From positions 1-5,317 of the forward strand of contig JBFLYA010000256.1 of NCBI GenBank assembly GCA_040757115.1: a stretch of DNA of 5,317 nt, read 5' to 3'. This document shows, one piece after another, positions 5,299 through 5,317 of the stretch. This DNA is from a bacterium (GTDB taxonomy: Bacteria; UBA9089; CG2-30-40-21; SBAY01). The notes beneath the pieces are model-generated. The model saw only the letters and a program-made list of their open reading frames with translations. It was not told the DNA's origin and made no database searches. How positions within the stretch are numbered: position 1 is the stretch's first letter; each line of letters starts with the position of its first letter. The position numbers were made by a program, and so were the translations under genes.

Positions 5299-5316
5299 CT
5301 AACCGCACAGGTCGAA
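5299..5316 (-). repeat. Right terminal inverted repeat of the palindromic element
   Basis: CTAACCGCACAGGTCGAA is the exact reverse complement of 5050-5067. The window ends one base later, so the right flank of the element cannot be examined. Confidence 0.9.
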
Positions 5317-5317
5317 A

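Larger units (their letters stand above)
5050..5316. mobile_element. MITE-like, mirror-symmetric palindromic element
   Basis: This 267-bp noncoding unit is bounded by perfect 18-bp inverted repeats (5050-5067 and 5299-5316). It contains six short hairpins in the order A, B, A, A', B', A'. The A type has a GAA loop, A' is the same kind inverted with a TTC loop, and B has the stem CCGTAGAT. The two halves mirror each other around 5187. No transposase gene lies in the window. The structure suits a non-autonomous MITE or a REP/BIME-like cluster mobilised in trans, which is inference. No clear target-site duplication is visible, and only one base lies beyond the right end. Confidence 0.65.

Overview
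The window holds one compact, plus-strand, four-gene chaperone operon from an AT-rich bacterium (about 40% GC by eye). Gene order is a divergent GrpE-type nucleotide exchange factor (363-896), a short Hsp70 most like the HscC branch (990-2708), a 645-residue protein I do not recognise (2701-4638), and a 110-residue J-domain protein with an unusual HPD loop (4635-4967). Strong Shine-Dalgarno sites and a sigma70-type promoter show it is bacterial. No gene fixes the phylum. The divergent chaperones and abundant palindromic intergenic repeats would suit an uncultivated candidate-phylum bacterium, but that is inference.

Region by region: 1-120 has no gene. It carries a 10-bp periodic pyrimidine-rich array (11-50), a 43-bp block of 8-bp GGAGATAA-type units on the minus strand (51-93) and a 14-bp motif (107-120). 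A consensus-like promoter (TTGACA at 138, extended -10 at 157-165) follows a T7A7 tract. It leads into a transcript leader of about 190 nt whose 3' half can take two mutually exclusive folds, one of which hides the ribosome binding site of the grpE-like gene. The 93-bp gap between genes 1 and 2 contains a long hairpin (912-952) and a second copy of the 14-bp motif (954-967). Genes 2-3 overlap by 8 nt and genes 3-4 by 4 nt (ATGA), so Hsp70, the unknown protein and the J protein should be translated in a coupled way. Downstream, 4974-5017 is an inverted copy of the 51-93 block, so the operon is bracketed by a pair of these repeats. The last 267 bp (5050-5316) form a self-contained, mirror-symmetric palindromic element with perfect 18-bp terminal inverted repeats and six internal 19-nt hairpins.

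Together the genes look like a self-sufficient accessory Hsp70 machine: ATPase, exchange factor, J-protein and an unknown, mostly helical protein locked between the Hsp70 and its J partner. The Hsp70 keeps the residues that normally dock a J domain. The J protein has PPE where HPD is expected and an HPD displaced four residues downstream. The unknown protein is the best candidate for a new partner or client of this machine.
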